From: Acuticoccus mangrovi | GTDB taxonomy: Bacteria; Pseudomonadota; Alphaproteobacteria; Rhizobiales; Amorphaceae | Direction: 5' to 3' | Length of the DNA: 43,589 bases | Assembly (NCBI RefSeq): GCF_016411865.1 | Contig: NZ_JAEKJA010000032.1 | Span: forward strand, 1 to 43,589 | Part shown: positions 1-8,245 of the stretch, in pieces | How positions within the stretch are numbered: position 1 is the first letter of the stretch | How the letters are laid out: every line of letters starts with the position of its first letter | The notes under the pieces: model-generated | Seen by the model: the letters and a program-made list of their open reading frames with translations, nothing else | What the model was told of the DNA's origin: nothing | Databases searched by the model: none | Translations under genes and position numbers: made by a program

Positions 1-78
1 CAGGTTGAGTGGGACGTGCTCGCTCTCCAGATCTGGCGCGACTGCTCTGCGCTCCGGTTGATCCAACCTGAGCGGTAG
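1..78 (+). CDS. Possible 3' end of an upstream gene (partial)
   Basis: Frame 1 is open from the first base to a TAG at 76-78, giving 25 codons ending in the residues IQPER. Most third positions are G or C, as in the real genes here, so it could be the tail of a plus-strand gene that starts outside the window. It is too short to assign to a family. The sequence from 79 to 117 holds nothing recognisable. Confidence 0.25.
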   Translation, partial: QVEWDVLALQIWRDCSALRLIQPER

Positions 79-117
79 GCGCGCGAAGTCTCTGGAAGAT
101 CGTTCGCCCGCAGCGGG

Positions 118-1452
118 TTAGGCTGGGGTCGCGCGCCCCTCGTCCATGGCGGCGAGGGCGCTCGCTAGCGCCTCCTCAACCTCCGCCCGGGCCGCGCTTT
201 CGGCGAGCAGCTCGCCGGCGGAGGCGGCAAGCCGTGTCATCTCGTGGCGCACCGCGTCGGCCCGGCTCTCGCGCGAGGCCGCCTTGGCGATTTCGGCGAG
301 ACCGGCGAGCGCGTGCAGCGTGACGTTCCGATCGGCCGCGACGTACTGACGCATCTTCGAGTAGGCGTGGGAGAGCATCGCCTCGAACGTCACGCGGTCG
401 TAGAGAACGCGCGCGGTGCCGGCGAGTGGCGGGCTCGGCGGACGGGCGGCGAACGGCGTCAGGCCCGCCCGCAGCCAGTCGAGGCAGAGGATCGCCGTGT
501 GCGGGTCGTTCACGCCCGGCGACAGCGCCCGCCCCAGCACCTCCACGAGCTGATCGACCTCGAAGAACACGTCCTGGACCCCGGTGCGGTTGGCCCCGAG
601 GGTGTGGCAGCGCCCGAAGGCGGCAGTCCCGGCGGCGTCGAGCCGGGTCGCCGGGCGCACCCGCAGTAGCACCTCGCCCGCCACCACGAACCGGCCGGGC
701 GCGCAGATCACCACCACTTGCACGTCCTTCTCCTCGGCGAGGGCATGGAGTTGGGACAGGTCGTATTGCAGCACGTAGCCCGGCCGTTCGGCACGGATCG
801 CGGCCTCGTTGGGGCCCGGCGCGTCGCGGCGGAAGGGCACCAGATCGGCCCCGGCCTCCCGGTCGGCCACCGCCTCGGCGTCGAGCATCTGGTCGATCGT
901 GTCGCCCAGCTCCAGCCCGATGCGGGCGGCAAGGTTCATGATGTCGATCGATTCGGGGACGTGGTGGATGTAGGCGATCATCGCCACGATCGAGGCGAGG
1001 GTGAGGGCGAGCGCCACCACGACGGAGATCTGCGGCACGAAGGCGACCTCCTCCTCGCCCGCCCCGTGCACCGTGCTCAGCACCGTGATGCAGTAGACGA
1101 AGGTGGCGAGGAAGACGCCCAATACCACCTGATTCGTCCGGTCCCGCATGAAGTTGCCGATGAGGCGCGGCCCGTAATTGCCGCTCGCGAACGACACCGC
1201 CACGATGGTGATCGAGAAGGCGACGCCGGCAACGCCGAGCACCGCGCCCGCCACCGTGGTGAGGATCGCCCGCGCCCCCTCCACCTGAATGGGCTGCATC
1301 AGCCCGATCTCGGCGAGAACGCCGGAGCCGAGCCGCGCGTCGACCGCCGTCGAGGCCAGCCCGAGGAGAATGGCGAGAAGCGTCAGAAGCGAGGGAATGA
1401 ACCAGTAGTTCTGACGCAATTCGAGCAGACTGCGGACAATAAGCTGACGCAT
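118..1452 (-). CDS. DUF2254 family membrane protein
   Basis: A 444-residue membrane protein of the DUF2254 family, whose function is not established. The N-terminal third is hydrophobic with about four predicted membrane segments: near residues 15-35 (after the start MRQLIVRSLLELRQNYW), then about 60-85, 105-125 and 135-160. The rest is a soluble domain with the family-typical segment LSPGVNDPHTA, followed by a helical tail rich in Ala and Glu. The start at 1452 is chosen because GGAGG lies about 10 bases upstream and the hydrophobic family N-terminus begins there; the frame stays open another 88 codons upstream, but that part is Arg/Pro-rich and looks non-coding. It is transcribed divergently from the EAL gene across a 244-base gap with no convincing promoter motif. 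Confidence 0.85.
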   Translation of the reverse strand: MRQLIVRSLLELRQNYWFIPSLLTLLAILLGLASTAVDARLGSGVLAEIGLMQPIQVEGARAILTTVAGAVLGVAGVAFSITIVAVSFASGNYGPRLIGNFMRDRTNQVVLGVFLATFVYCITVLSTVHGAGEEEVAFVPQISVVVALALTLASIVAMIAYIHHVPESIDIMNLAARIGLELGDTIDQMLDAEAVADREAGADLVPFRRDAPGPNEAAIRAERPGYVLQYDLSQLHALAEEKDVQVVVICAPGRFVVAGEVLLRVRPATRLDAAGTAAFGRCHTLGANRTGVQDVFFEVDQLVEVLGRALSPGVNDPHTAILCLDWLRAGLTPFAARPPSPPLAGTARVLYDRVTFEAMLSHAYSKMRQYVAADRNVTLHALAGLAEIAKAASRESRADAVRHEMTRLAASAGELLAESAARAEVEEALASALAAMDEGRATPA

Positions 1453-1696
1453 GGTGGTGGGTACCCTCCGCGATGGGGCGTGGATGGTAGGTCCCTTGCC
1501 CTGCTGGACAAAGGCGCTCGGAAGGCTCACCGTTCGCTGACCATGCCGTTTATTCGTCATCTGCGCCGGGCGTGGGCGGACCCTCCGCTGCACCAGGGCA
1601 CGGGGGCATAGTGGTCCGAGCATAGACTTTGCATGGGAGAGCGATCGTGGCGATTGCGCCGTCGCTGCGGCACACGACTGTCGACCTGGGCGCCGC

Positions 1697-3298
1697 ATGA
1701 AGCGCCACCACATCATTCAGCTCACCGTCGTCCTGTCCATCGCCGGTGCCGTGATTCCGCTCGCCATCACCGCGCTGCTCGCCTGGAACCTCGCGGTGCG
1801 CCACAAGGAGGACGAGCTGGCGGTGCTCGCGGCTCGCGTCCTGGAGCGCGCCGAGATCGCCATGGCGCAGGCCGAGGGTGCCCTCAGCGCCATGGCGCAG
1901 CGAACCGCCGATCCGTGCTCGGCCGACAATATCGAGGAGATGCGGCGCCTCACCATCCGCTCGCGCGCCATCGAGGAGATCGGCTACATCGAGGAGGGCG
2001 TGCTCGCCTGCACCTCCTGGGGCAGCACGGGGAGCGAGTACGGCACCGTCGCGAGCGACTTCCGAATCAGCAACGACATGAGCGTCAGCATCCGCGTCGA
2101 GCCGAACGACGCGCTCGGCACGCCGATGATGGCGCTGCGCCTCCAGCGCTACTACGCGCTGATCGACCCCGGCCACTTCACCGACGTGCTGGCCGCGCCG
2201 ACGATCCGCGTGGCGCTCGCCCACAACGAGGGCGGCGTTCTCGCGACCAACAACGCCCCCGGCCCCGACCTGCTGGCGCTGCTGACGAGCGACCGCACGA
2301 CCGCCCCCCAGCCGCCCGACGTCTACGCGGTGCTGACGCGCGGCGCGTTCACCGCGCTCGCCGCCGCTCCGCGCAGCGACGTCTCCTCCACCCTGCGCCG
2401 CGAGTTCCTGCTGCTGCTGCCGCCGGCCGCCGTCATCGTCACGGTGATCATCCTGGCGGTGATCGCGACCTCGCGCCGCCGCCTGTCGCCGACCGGCGAG
2501 ATCGCGAGCGGCCTCCACCGCCGCGAGTTCTTCGTGCGCTATCAGCCCATCATCCGGCTGGAGGACGAGGTTTGCCTCGGCGCCGAGGCTCTGGTGCGGT
2601 GGCGCCGGCGCGACGGCACCGAGGTGCCAGCGGACCAGTTCGTGCCCATCGCGGAGCGAAGCGGCCAGATCCGCGAGCTCACCGACCAGGTGATCGACCG
2701 GGTGCTCGTCGACATGGCCGACACCCTGGCGAAGCGGCCCGACATCCACGTCGCCATCAACTTTTCCGCCGACGATATGGACAGCGGGCGGATCATCACC
2801 AAGCTCGAGAACGCGCTCAAGGGCACGGGCATCCAACCCCAGCAGATCTGGCTCGAGGCGACCGAGCGTAGCCTAATGCACGTGGACCGTGCCCGCGCCA
2901 CCATCATTGCCGCCCACGAGCGCGGCCATTCCGTCGCGATCGACGACTTCGGGACCGGCTATTCGAGCCTCCAGTATCTGCAGCAGCTGCCGGTCGACGC
3001 GATCAAGATCGACAAGACCTTCGTCGACACCATCGGCACGGACGCGGCGACGAGCATCGTCATCCCGCACATCATCGAGATGGCGAAAACGCTGAACCTC
3101 GTGATGGTCGCCGAGGGCATCGAGAACGCCGAGCAGCTCGCCTATCTGCGCGCGGCCGGCGTGCAGGGCGGCCAAGGCTATCTCTTCGCCCGGCCGCTCG
3201 ATCCGGGCGACTTCGTCGCCTATCTCAACCGGCCGCGCGGGGCCGTGGCACCCGAGGCGACCCAGCCGGAAACGTCCTTCCTGTCGATCGGACCATAG
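1697..3298 (+). CDS. CSS-motif / EAL-domain cyclic-di-GMP phosphodiesterase
   Basis: A 533-residue membrane-anchored phosphodiesterase that should hydrolyse cyclic-di-GMP to pGpG. A membrane segment spans about residues 8-32. The periplasmic CSS-motif sensor follows, with Cys74 in a CSA context and Cys105; in characterised relatives this Cys pair senses redox state or disulfide formation. A second membrane segment lies at about 237-257. The EAL domain runs from about 275 to 520. Its key features look intact: EAL at 297-299, an NFS segment, the Glu of the EATE motif, the DDFGTGYSS loop, the Lys of IKIDK and the Glu of AEGIE, so the enzyme is probably active. There is no GGDEF domain. The Shine-Dalgarno is weak. 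A PilZ receptor protein encoded at 15328-17022 is a possible downstream reader of the same messenger. Confidence 0.93.
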   Translation: MKRHHIIQLTVVLSIAGAVIPLAITALLAWNLAVRHKEDELAVLAARVLERAEIAMAQAEGALSAMAQRTADPCSADNIEEMRRLTIRSRAIEEIGYIEEGVLACTSWGSTGSEYGTVASDFRISNDMSVSIRVEPNDALGTPMMALRLQRYYALIDPGHFTDVLAAPTIRVALAHNEGGVLATNNAPGPDLLALLTSDRTTAPQPPDVYAVLTRGAFTALAAAPRSDVSSTLRREFLLLLPPAAVIVTVIILAVIATSRRRLSPTGEIASGLHRREFFVRYQPIIRLEDEVCLGAEALVRWRRRDGTEVPADQFVPIAERSGQIRELTDQVIDRVLVDMADTLAKRPDIHVAINFSADDMDSGRIITKLENALKGTGIQPQQIWLEATERSLMHVDRARATIIAAHERGHSVAIDDFGTGYSSLQYLQQLPVDAIKIDKTFVDTIGTDAATSIVIPHIIEMAKTLNLVMVAEGIENAEQLAYLRAAGVQGGQGYLFARPLDPGDFVAYLNRPRGAVAPEATQPETSFLSIGP

Positions 3299-3348
3299 TC
3301 TAGTCTTGATGCCGACGGCCGGGGAACACGGCCGCAAGGGAGGATCAG

Positions 3349-4260
3349 ATGGCAACACCCCGCCCAACAGAGCGAGAAGTGCTGAGCGCCGACGACGTCG
3401 CCTTCTACGACGACAACGGATATGTCGTCTTGGAGCGTCGCCTTCCGGCCGAGACGGTGGCCGCGCTGAAGGCCGAGCTCGCCCGCTTCCGCGAGATGGC
3501 CCGCGGCCTGCGCGAGAGCGACGAGCGCCTCGACCTCGAGGACAGCCACAGCCCCGACGACCCGCGCGTCCGCCGGGTGAAGCTGCCGCACACTCAGAGC
3601 GACATCGTCGCCGAGCTGATGCGCTCCGACCTCATCCTCGCCCCGGTGCGTGACCTCGTGGGTCCCGACGTTCGCCTCCACACAAGCAAGCTCAACGTGA
3701 AGTCCGCCCACTACGGCGCGCCGGTCGACTGGCACCAGGACTTCGCCTTCTACCCGCACACCAACGACGATCTCCTCGCTGTCGGCGTGATGCTCGACGA
3801 CGTCGACGAGGAGAACGGCCCGCTGATGGTGTTCCCCGGCAGCCACAAGGGGCCGATCTACGATCACCACGCGAGCGGCGTGTTCGCCGGCACCATGGAT
3901 CTCGAGGCCTCCGGCTTCGACATGAAGGACGCGGTGAAGCTGATGGCCCCGGCGGGGTCGATCTCGATCCACCACGGCCGTATCGTCCACGGCTCCGACA
4001 CCAACCGGTCCGCGCGCGACCGGGGCGTGATCTTCTATGAGATGATGGCGGCCGACGCCTTCCCCATCATGGGCTCGATGACGGGTGCCCTCTCGTTCGA
4101 GGAGTACGACACGCGCATGCTGTGCGGCTCGCCGACGAAGGCGCCGCGCCTCGAAGCGATCCCGGTACGGGTGCCGCAGCCGCAGCCCGTGAAGCGGGGT
4201 TCGATCTACGAAGTGCAGAAAGCCGCTGCCAAGCACGGCTTCCGCGCCGCCGCCGAATAG
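3349..4260 (+). CDS. Phytanoyl-CoA dioxygenase family protein
   Basis: A 303-residue non-heme Fe(II)/2-oxoglutarate-dependent oxygenase of the PhyH family. The metal triad is visible as His129 and Asp131 (WHQD) and His214 (VHGSD), with Arg220 in NRSARDR as the probable 2-oxoglutarate carboxylate ligand. The double-stranded beta-helix core spans about residues 105-230. The substrate cannot be read from sequence; relatives hydroxylate fatty acyl-CoAs, quaternary amines or small metabolites. The start at 3349 has a strong GGGAGGA Shine-Dalgarno at 3338-3344, 51 bases after the EAL gene. It is followed within 23 bases by two glutathione S-transferase genes, which suggests one operon that oxidises and then conjugates or cleaves an unknown compound. 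Confidence 0.9.
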   Translation: MATPRPTEREVLSADDVAFYDDNGYVVLERRLPAETVAALKAELARFREMARGLRESDERLDLEDSHSPDDPRVRRVKLPHTQSDIVAELMRSDLILAPVRDLVGPDVRLHTSKLNVKSAHYGAPVDWHQDFAFYPHTNDDLLAVGVMLDDVDEENGPLMVFPGSHKGPIYDHHASGVFAGTMDLEASGFDMKDAVKLMAPAGSISIHHGRIVHGSDTNRSARDRGVIFYEMMAADAFPIMGSMTGALSFEEYDTRMLCGSPTKAPRLEAIPVRVPQPQPVKRGSIYEVQKAAAKHGFRAAAE

Positions 4261-4283
4261 AGGGCGGCAGACAAGGAGAGACG

Positions 4284-4925
4284 ATGCTGACGATCTGGGG
4301 CCGGGCGACATCGGTCAACGTGCAGAAGGTGATGTGGGTGGTGGGCGAGCTCGGCCTTCCCCACACCCGCATCAACGCCGGCGGCCCCTTCGGCGGGCTC
4401 GACACGCCGGAGTTTCTCGCCATGAACCCGCACGGCCTCGTCCCCGTCATCAAGACCGACGACGGGCTCGTGATGTGGGAATCGAACGCCATCGTCCGCC
4501 ACCTCGCCATGGCCGATCCCGGCCGCCACCTGTGGCCCGCCGCTTCGCCGGCTGGCCCTACCGCCGACATGTGGGCCGAATGGGCCCAGACCGTCGTGCA
4601 GCGAACGCTGCTCGGCGTATTCGTGAACATCGTGCGCGTGCCGCCCTCCAAACAGCAGCCGGCGGTGATCGAGGGGCACCGGCGCGAGCTCGTAGCCGCC
4701 CTGCAGACGGCCGAGGCGCAGCTCGCGGACCGCTCCTTCCTCGCCGGCGAAAGCCTCACCATCGCCGATATCGTCTTCGGCTCCGCGCTCTACCGCTATC
4801 ACGAGCTCGACATCGCCCGCCCGGCACTGCCGGCGCTGTCCGCCTACTACGGCAAGCTCTGCTCGCGGCCGGCCTACGCCGAGCACGTGATGGTCGACAT
4901 CTCCGGGATGTACGTGAAGGACTGA
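4284..4925 (+). CDS. Glutathione S-transferase, copy 1 of a tandem pair
   Basis: A 213-residue cytosolic GST with the N-terminal thioredoxin-like domain at about residues 1-80 and the all-helical domain at about 88-205. The glutathione-site signature appears as GLVPVIKTDDG followed by MWESNAI, with Glu and Ser in the expected gamma-glutamyl-binding turn. The N-terminal segment WGRATSVNVQKVMW places Ser or Asn where many bacterial GSTs have the catalytic residue. The start at 4284 is preceded by AAGGAGAG; an in-frame ATG at 4122 lies inside the oxygenase gene and is rejected. The next gene encodes a clear paralogue of identical length 7 bases downstream. Confidence 0.92.
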   Translation: MLTIWGRATSVNVQKVMWVVGELGLPHTRINAGGPFGGLDTPEFLAMNPHGLVPVIKTDDGLVMWESNAIVRHLAMADPGRHLWPAASPAGPTADMWAEWAQTVVQRTLLGVFVNIVRVPPSKQQPAVIEGHRRELVAALQTAEAQLADRSFLAGESLTIADIVFGSALYRYHELDIARPALPALSAYYGKLCSRPAYAEHVMVDISGMYVKD

Positions 4926-4932
4926 CCCGGCC

Positions 4933-5574
4933 GTGCTGACGGTGTGGGGGCGGGCGACCTCCTCCAACGTGCAAAAGGTGATGTGGGCGGTGGGCGAGCT
5001 CGGTCTCCCCCATCGCCGCCACGACGTCGGCGGCGTCCACGGCGGCCTCGACGCGCCGGACTTCGCCGCCCGCACCCCGCACCGGCTCGTGCCGGTGGTC
5101 GAGTGGCCCGACGGCACGGTGATGTGGGAATCGAACGCCATCGTCCGCCGCCTCGCCCTCCTCGATCCCGACCGTCGCCTCTGGCCCGCCGACGCCGCCG
5201 CCGGTGCCGCCGCCGACATGTGGGCCGAGTGGGCGCACCACGCGCTCCAGCGGCCGCTCATCGCGCTGTTCTGGGCGTTCGTGCGCACCCGGCCGGCGGA
5301 GCGGGACGCGGCGCTTATCGCCGCGCTGCACCGAGAGACCGTCGCCGCCCTTCGCGCCGCCGAGCCGATCCTCGCGGCGCGCCCCTTCCTCGCCGGCGAT
5401 CGCTTCACCATTGCCGACATCAACTTCGGGCACCTCCTCTTTCGCTACCACACGATGGCCATCGAGCGGCCACCTCTGCCCGCACTCGCCCAATATTACG
5501 AAGGCCTTACCCGCCGGCCCGCCTATCGCGCCCACGTGATGGTCGACTATTCGAGCCTCGTTCCGACGCCCTGA
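4933..5574 (+). CDS. Glutathione S-transferase, copy 2 of a tandem pair
   Basis: A 213-residue GST beginning with GTG, 7 bases after the stop of copy 1. The two proteins align without gaps from the first residue (MLT-WGRATS-NVQKVMW-VGELGLPH) to the end (YAEHVMVDIS versus YRAHVMVDYS), so this is a local gene duplication that has diverged. Copy 2 has a different substrate-proximal segment (RRHDVGGVHGG versus TRINAGGPFGG) and lacks the MNPHG form of the loop. No good Shine-Dalgarno precedes the GTG, so translation is probably coupled to copy 1. Heterodimer formation is possible because GSTs are dimers, but that is inference. Confidence 0.9.
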   Translation: MLTVWGRATSSNVQKVMWAVGELGLPHRRHDVGGVHGGLDAPDFAARTPHRLVPVVEWPDGTVMWESNAIVRRLALLDPDRRLWPADAAAGAAADMWAEWAHHALQRPLIALFWAFVRTRPAERDAALIAALHRETVAALRAAEPILAARPFLAGDRFTIADINFGHLLFRYHTMAIERPPLPALAQYYEGLTRRPAYRAHVMVDYSSLVPTP

Positions 5575-5580
5575 CGGCCG

Positions 5581-5598
5581 CGACGCGGCGCCGCGTCG
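5581..5598 (+). terminator. Perfect 18-base palindrome after the GST pair, possible terminator
   Basis: CGACGCGGCGCCGCGTCG is a perfect inverted repeat starting 7 bases after the GST stop. It can fold as a 7-bp stem with a GCGC loop. The only T-run nearby (GGTTTTG, about 5607-5614) is about 10 bases further on, so it is a weak intrinsic terminator at best; it could instead bind a dimeric protein. Confidence 0.3.
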
Positions 5599-5610
5599 GC
5601 CGCATGGGTT

Positions 5611-5639
5611 TTGCGAATTCTCCCAATTCGTCTTATTCT
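5611..5639 (+). promoter_or_regulatory. Candidate sigma-70-type promoter of the sulfite dehydrogenase operon
   Basis: TTGCGA at 5611-5616 and TATTCT at 5634-5639 are separated by 17 bases, in the only AT-rich patch of the 103-base gap before the next gene. A short inverted repeat (GAATT, 5 bases, AATTC) overlaps the -35 at 5615-5629. The leader then has an AATAATCATAATAATAG stretch and a strong GAGGGAGGG Shine-Dalgarno. Confidence 0.4.
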
Positions 5640-5677
5640 CAGGAAATAATCATAATAATAGCCTGAGGGAGGGCACG

Positions 5678-6868
5678 ATGATCGGCCAACACCCCATCAA
5701 TCGCCGAAAATTTCTGCTGACGACCGGGGGCACCGCCGCCGGGGCGGCCGCCGTCGGACTGATGCCCGCGCGCGCCTTGGCGCAGGCCAAGCCGCTGCCG
5801 GCCTACGCCGACTGGAAGAAGCCGGACGCGATGATCGTCCACACCGCCCAGACGCTCGAGACCACCCGCGCCGGCATGGGCTCCCCCGCCATCACCCCGG
5901 CGGACATCCTCTACGTGCGCAACAACCTTCCCGCCCCCTCCGCCGACATCACCGCCGATCCCGATGCCTGGGAGATCGCCTTCGAGGGCGTCGGCGAACC
6001 CGGCACGATGTCGCTCGGCGACCTCAAGACCTACGGCGTGGAAAGCATCGCCTGCGTGCTACAGTGCTCCGGCAACGGGCGCGCCTTCTTCGACCACGAG
6101 ACGAGCGGCACCCAGTGGAGCGTCGGCGCCGCCGGCAACGTGTTCTGGACCGGGGTGCCGCTGCGCCGCGTGGTGGCGGCGATGGGCGGTCCGTCCGCCT
6201 CGGCCCGCTTCCTCACCGGCACCGGCGGCGAGACGCTGCCCGAAGGGCTCGACCCGACCACCATCATCGTCGAGCGCTCGGTGCCGACGTCGGCGCTCGA
6301 CGTCGCCCTCATCGCCTTCGAGCTCAACGGCGAGCCGCTTCCCGTCGCCCACGGCGGCCCCGCCCGCCTCGTCGTGCCGGGCTACTACGGCGTCAACAAC
6401 GTCAAGTATATCAAGAAGATCGCCTTTACCGAGGAGGAGAGCCCGGCGAAGATCCAGCAGAGCGGCTACCGCATGCGCCCGGTGGGCGAGAGCGGCGCCC
6501 CGGGCCAACCCTCGATGTACGAGATGAGCGTGAAGTCGTGGGTCACGGCGCCGCTGATGGATGTGTCGAGCGGCCGCGTGGTGATCCAGGGCGTCGCGAT
6601 GGGCGGCGTGTCGGCGGTCAGCGGGGTGGACGTCTCCCTCGACGGCGGCGGCAGCTGGAAGGCGGCCGAGTTCACCGGCCCCGATCTCGGCGCCTACGCG
6701 TGGCGTCCCTTCGAGCTCGTCACCGACCTTTCGGTCGGCACCCACGTGGTCGCGAGCCGCGCCACCAACGCCGCCGGCGACAGCCAACCCGAGAACTTCC
6801 CGCCCAACCACCGCGGCTACGGCAACAACGGCTGGAAGGCGCACGCGATCGAGCTCACCGTCTCGTGA
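5678..6868 (+). CDS. sorA: Molybdenum sulfite dehydrogenase, SorA/SorT-type
   Basis: A 396-residue periplasmic molybdoenzyme of the sulfite oxidase family, expected to oxidise sulfite to sulfate and pass electrons to a c-type cytochrome. The N-terminus carries a Tat-like signal (NRRKFLLTTGG, residues 8-18) and an ALAQA cleavage region near residue 36. The oxidoreductase molybdopterin domain spans about 60-270, with the molybdenum-ligand Cys130 in VLQCSGNGR. The C-terminal immunoglobulin-like dimerisation domain has the family-typical SLDGGGSWKAAEF segment at about 320-335. No heme b5 domain is present, as in bacterial Sor enzymes. The stop overlaps the GTG of the cytochrome gene by 4 bases. 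SoxC or another family member cannot be excluded, but no other sox genes are here. A TauE/SafE exporter gene lies 6 kb away. Confidence 0.85.
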   Translation: MIGQHPINRRKFLLTTGGTAAGAAAVGLMPARALAQAKPLPAYADWKKPDAMIVHTAQTLETTRAGMGSPAITPADILYVRNNLPAPSADITADPDAWEIAFEGVGEPGTMSLGDLKTYGVESIACVLQCSGNGRAFFDHETSGTQWSVGAAGNVFWTGVPLRRVVAAMGGPSASARFLTGTGGETLPEGLDPTTIIVERSVPTSALDVALIAFELNGEPLPVAHGGPARLVVPGYYGVNNVKYIKKIAFTEEESPAKIQQSGYRMRPVGESGAPGQPSMYEMSVKSWVTAPLMDVSSGRVVIQGVAMGGVSAVSGVDVSLDGGGSWKAAEFTGPDLGAYAWRPFELVTDLSVGTHVVASRATNAAGDSQPENFPPNHRGYGNNGWKAHAIELTVS

Positions 6869-7188
6869 AGCCTCGCATCCGTCTTGGTCTCGGCGCGGCG
6901 ATGCTCCTCGCCGTCGCCGGATCCGCCGCCGCGGACGACATCGCCCGCGGCAAGGCGCTCTTCACCGGCGAGGCCTCGCCGCCCTGCGGCCTCTGCCACA
7001 CCCTCGCCGATGCCGGCACGGAAGGCGCCATCGGCCCCGTGCTCGACGATCTGAAGCCCGACGCGGCGCGGGTGGCGGCCACCGTGACCCAGGGGGTCGG
7101 GGTGATGCCGGCCTACGCCGAGATCCTCCCGGCGAGCGACATCGCCGCCCTCGCCGCCTACGTCTCCAGCGCGACCGGCGCCCAATAG
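6865..7188 (+). CDS. sorB: Small c-type cytochrome, probable electron acceptor of the sulfite dehydrogenase
   Basis: A 107-residue protein with a signal peptide (VKPRIRLGLGAAMLLAVAGSAAA) and one heme-binding CGLCH motif at about residues 37-41. The likely axial Met is in GVMPAY, about 40 residues later. It is a short class I monoheme cytochrome, in line with the SorB/SorU partners of bacterial sulfite dehydrogenases. The GTG start at 6865 overlaps the preceding TGA in GTGA, so translation is coupled and 1:1 expression is likely. Confidence 0.85.
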   Translation: MKPRIRLGLGAAMLLAVAGSAAADDIARGKALFTGEASPPCGLCHTLADAGTEGAIGPVLDDLKPDAARVAATVTQGVGVMPAYAEILPASDIAALAAYVSSATGAQ

Positions 7189-7201
7189 CGCCCACCCGGC
7201 G

Positions 7202-7232
7202 GGGAGCGGCACCCGATCCGGGCGCCGCTCCC
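7202..7232 (+). terminator. Strong hairpin after the cytochrome gene
   Basis: Arms GGGAGCGGC (7202-7210) and GCCGCTCCC (7224-7232) enclose an inner CCCG-ATC-CGGG stem, giving 13 pairs with one A-C mismatch and a 3-base loop. There is no T-run after it. It lies 14 bases after the stop and probably ends or stabilises the sorAB transcript. Confidence 0.5.
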
Positions 7233-7305
7233 ACGCGTCGCCGCGCGATCGGCACCGATACTGTGATCTCAGTGATTGTGCGCCGCTGCAGTGTGTGCCA
7301 CCCAT

Positions 7306-7326
7306 GTCGGCAACAAGAATGCCGAC
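7306..7326. promoter_or_regulatory. Inverted repeat upstream of the sugar-acid operon
   Basis: GTCGGCA (7306-7312) and TGCCGAC (7320-7326) form a 7-base inverted repeat with a 7-base spacer. It ends 25 bases before the ATG at 7352. The position suits a repressor site for the four-gene operon. No regulator gene is adjacent. Confidence 0.3.
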
Positions 7327-7351
7327 CAACGGCAGCGCAGCGAGGGACGCC

Positions 7352-8245
7352 ATGACGAATAGACCCGCGATCGGCTTCGTCGGGCTCGGCTTGATGGGGT
7401 CGGCGATGGTCGAGCGCCTGCAGTCGCTCGGCTATCCGGTCACGGTGATCGCCAACCGTCGCCGCGACCGGGTGGAGGCGGCCCTCGCCCGCGGCGCCAC
7501 GGAGGCGACACGCACCGCCGACCTCGCCGCCGCCAGCGACATCGTCATGCTCTGCATGGACACCTCCGCCTCGGTGGAGAGCCGCATGCTCGGCCCCGAC
7601 GGGGTGATCGCGGGACTGAAACCCGGCACCCTCGTCATCGACTTCGGCACGTCGCTGCCGGGCTCCACCCTCGCCCTCGCTGCGCAGGTGGAGGCCGCGG
7701 GCGGCCGCTACATGGACGCCCCCCTCGGCCGCACCCCGGCGCACGCCGTCGACGGCAAGCTCAACATCATGGCCGCCGGCGCGGCGGAGGACTTCGCCCG
7801 CGTCGAGCCGGTGCTGAAGGATCTCGGCGAGAACGTCTTCCACGTCGGCCCGCTCGGCGCCGGACACACGCTGAAGCTGATCAACAATTTCTACGGCATG
7901 ACCACGGCCATCGCGATGGCGGAGGCCTTCGCGATGGCCGACCGCGCCGGCATCCCGCGCGACCAGCTCTACACCGTGATGTCGGCGGGCCCGCTGCGCT
8001 CCGGGATGATGGACTTCATCAAGGCCTACGCCGTCGACGGCCAGGCCGACGCCCTCGCCTTCTCCATCGCCAACGCGCGCAAGGACGTCGGCTACTACTC
8101 GGCGATGGCCGACGATCTGGGGGCGACCACACTCATGTCGACCGGCACCAAGCAGGCGCTGGGACTTGCCAAGGCGACCGGCCAGGGCGAGCGTATGGTC
8201 GCCGAAATGGTCGATTACTTCGCCAGTCTATTCAAGGAACGCTAA
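7352..8245 (+). CDS. 3-hydroxyisobutyrate dehydrogenase family NAD(P)-dependent oxidoreductase
   Basis: A 297-residue beta-hydroxyacid dehydrogenase. The Rossmann motif GFVGLGLMGSAM is at residues 8-19. The family substrate-binding segment is present in modified form as YMDAPLGRTPAHAVDGKL. The catalytic Lys lies in HTLKLINNFY. The all-helical C-terminal domain follows to the end. Relatives act on 3-hydroxyisobutyrate, tartronate semialdehyde, L-threonate (LtnD) or related acids; the neighbours (SDR, FAH hydrolase, nearby DenD-type gene) favour a sugar acid. The start at 7352 is chosen because the family N-terminus begins there; an in-frame ATG at 7295 adds 19 unlikely residues. The stop TAA overlaps the next ATG (TAATG). 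Confidence 0.9.
   Translation: MTNRPAIGFVGLGLMGSAMVERLQSLGYPVTVIANRRRDRVEAALARGATEATRTADLAAASDIVMLCMDTSASVESRMLGPDGVIAGLKPGTLVIDFGTSLPGSTLALAAQVEAAGGRYMDAPLGRTPAHAVDGKLNIMAAGAAEDFARVEPVLKDLGENVFHVGPLGAGHTLKLINNFYGMTTAIAMAEAFAMADRAGIPRDQLYTVMSAGPLRSGMMDFIKAYAVDGQADALAFSIANARKDVGYYSAMADDLGATTLMSTGTKQALGLAKATGQGERMVAEMVDYFASLFKER

Noticed and set aside
1-70. Matching CAGGTTG (1-7) and CAACCTG (64-70), considered as a tRNA or element end.
   Set aside because: Seven bases with a 56-base gap, no cloverleaf and no transposase; chance is sufficient.
1453-1716. Upstream extension of the DUF2254 frame by 88 codons.
   Set aside because: Arg/Pro-rich, no homologous character, and GGAGG supports the start at 1452.
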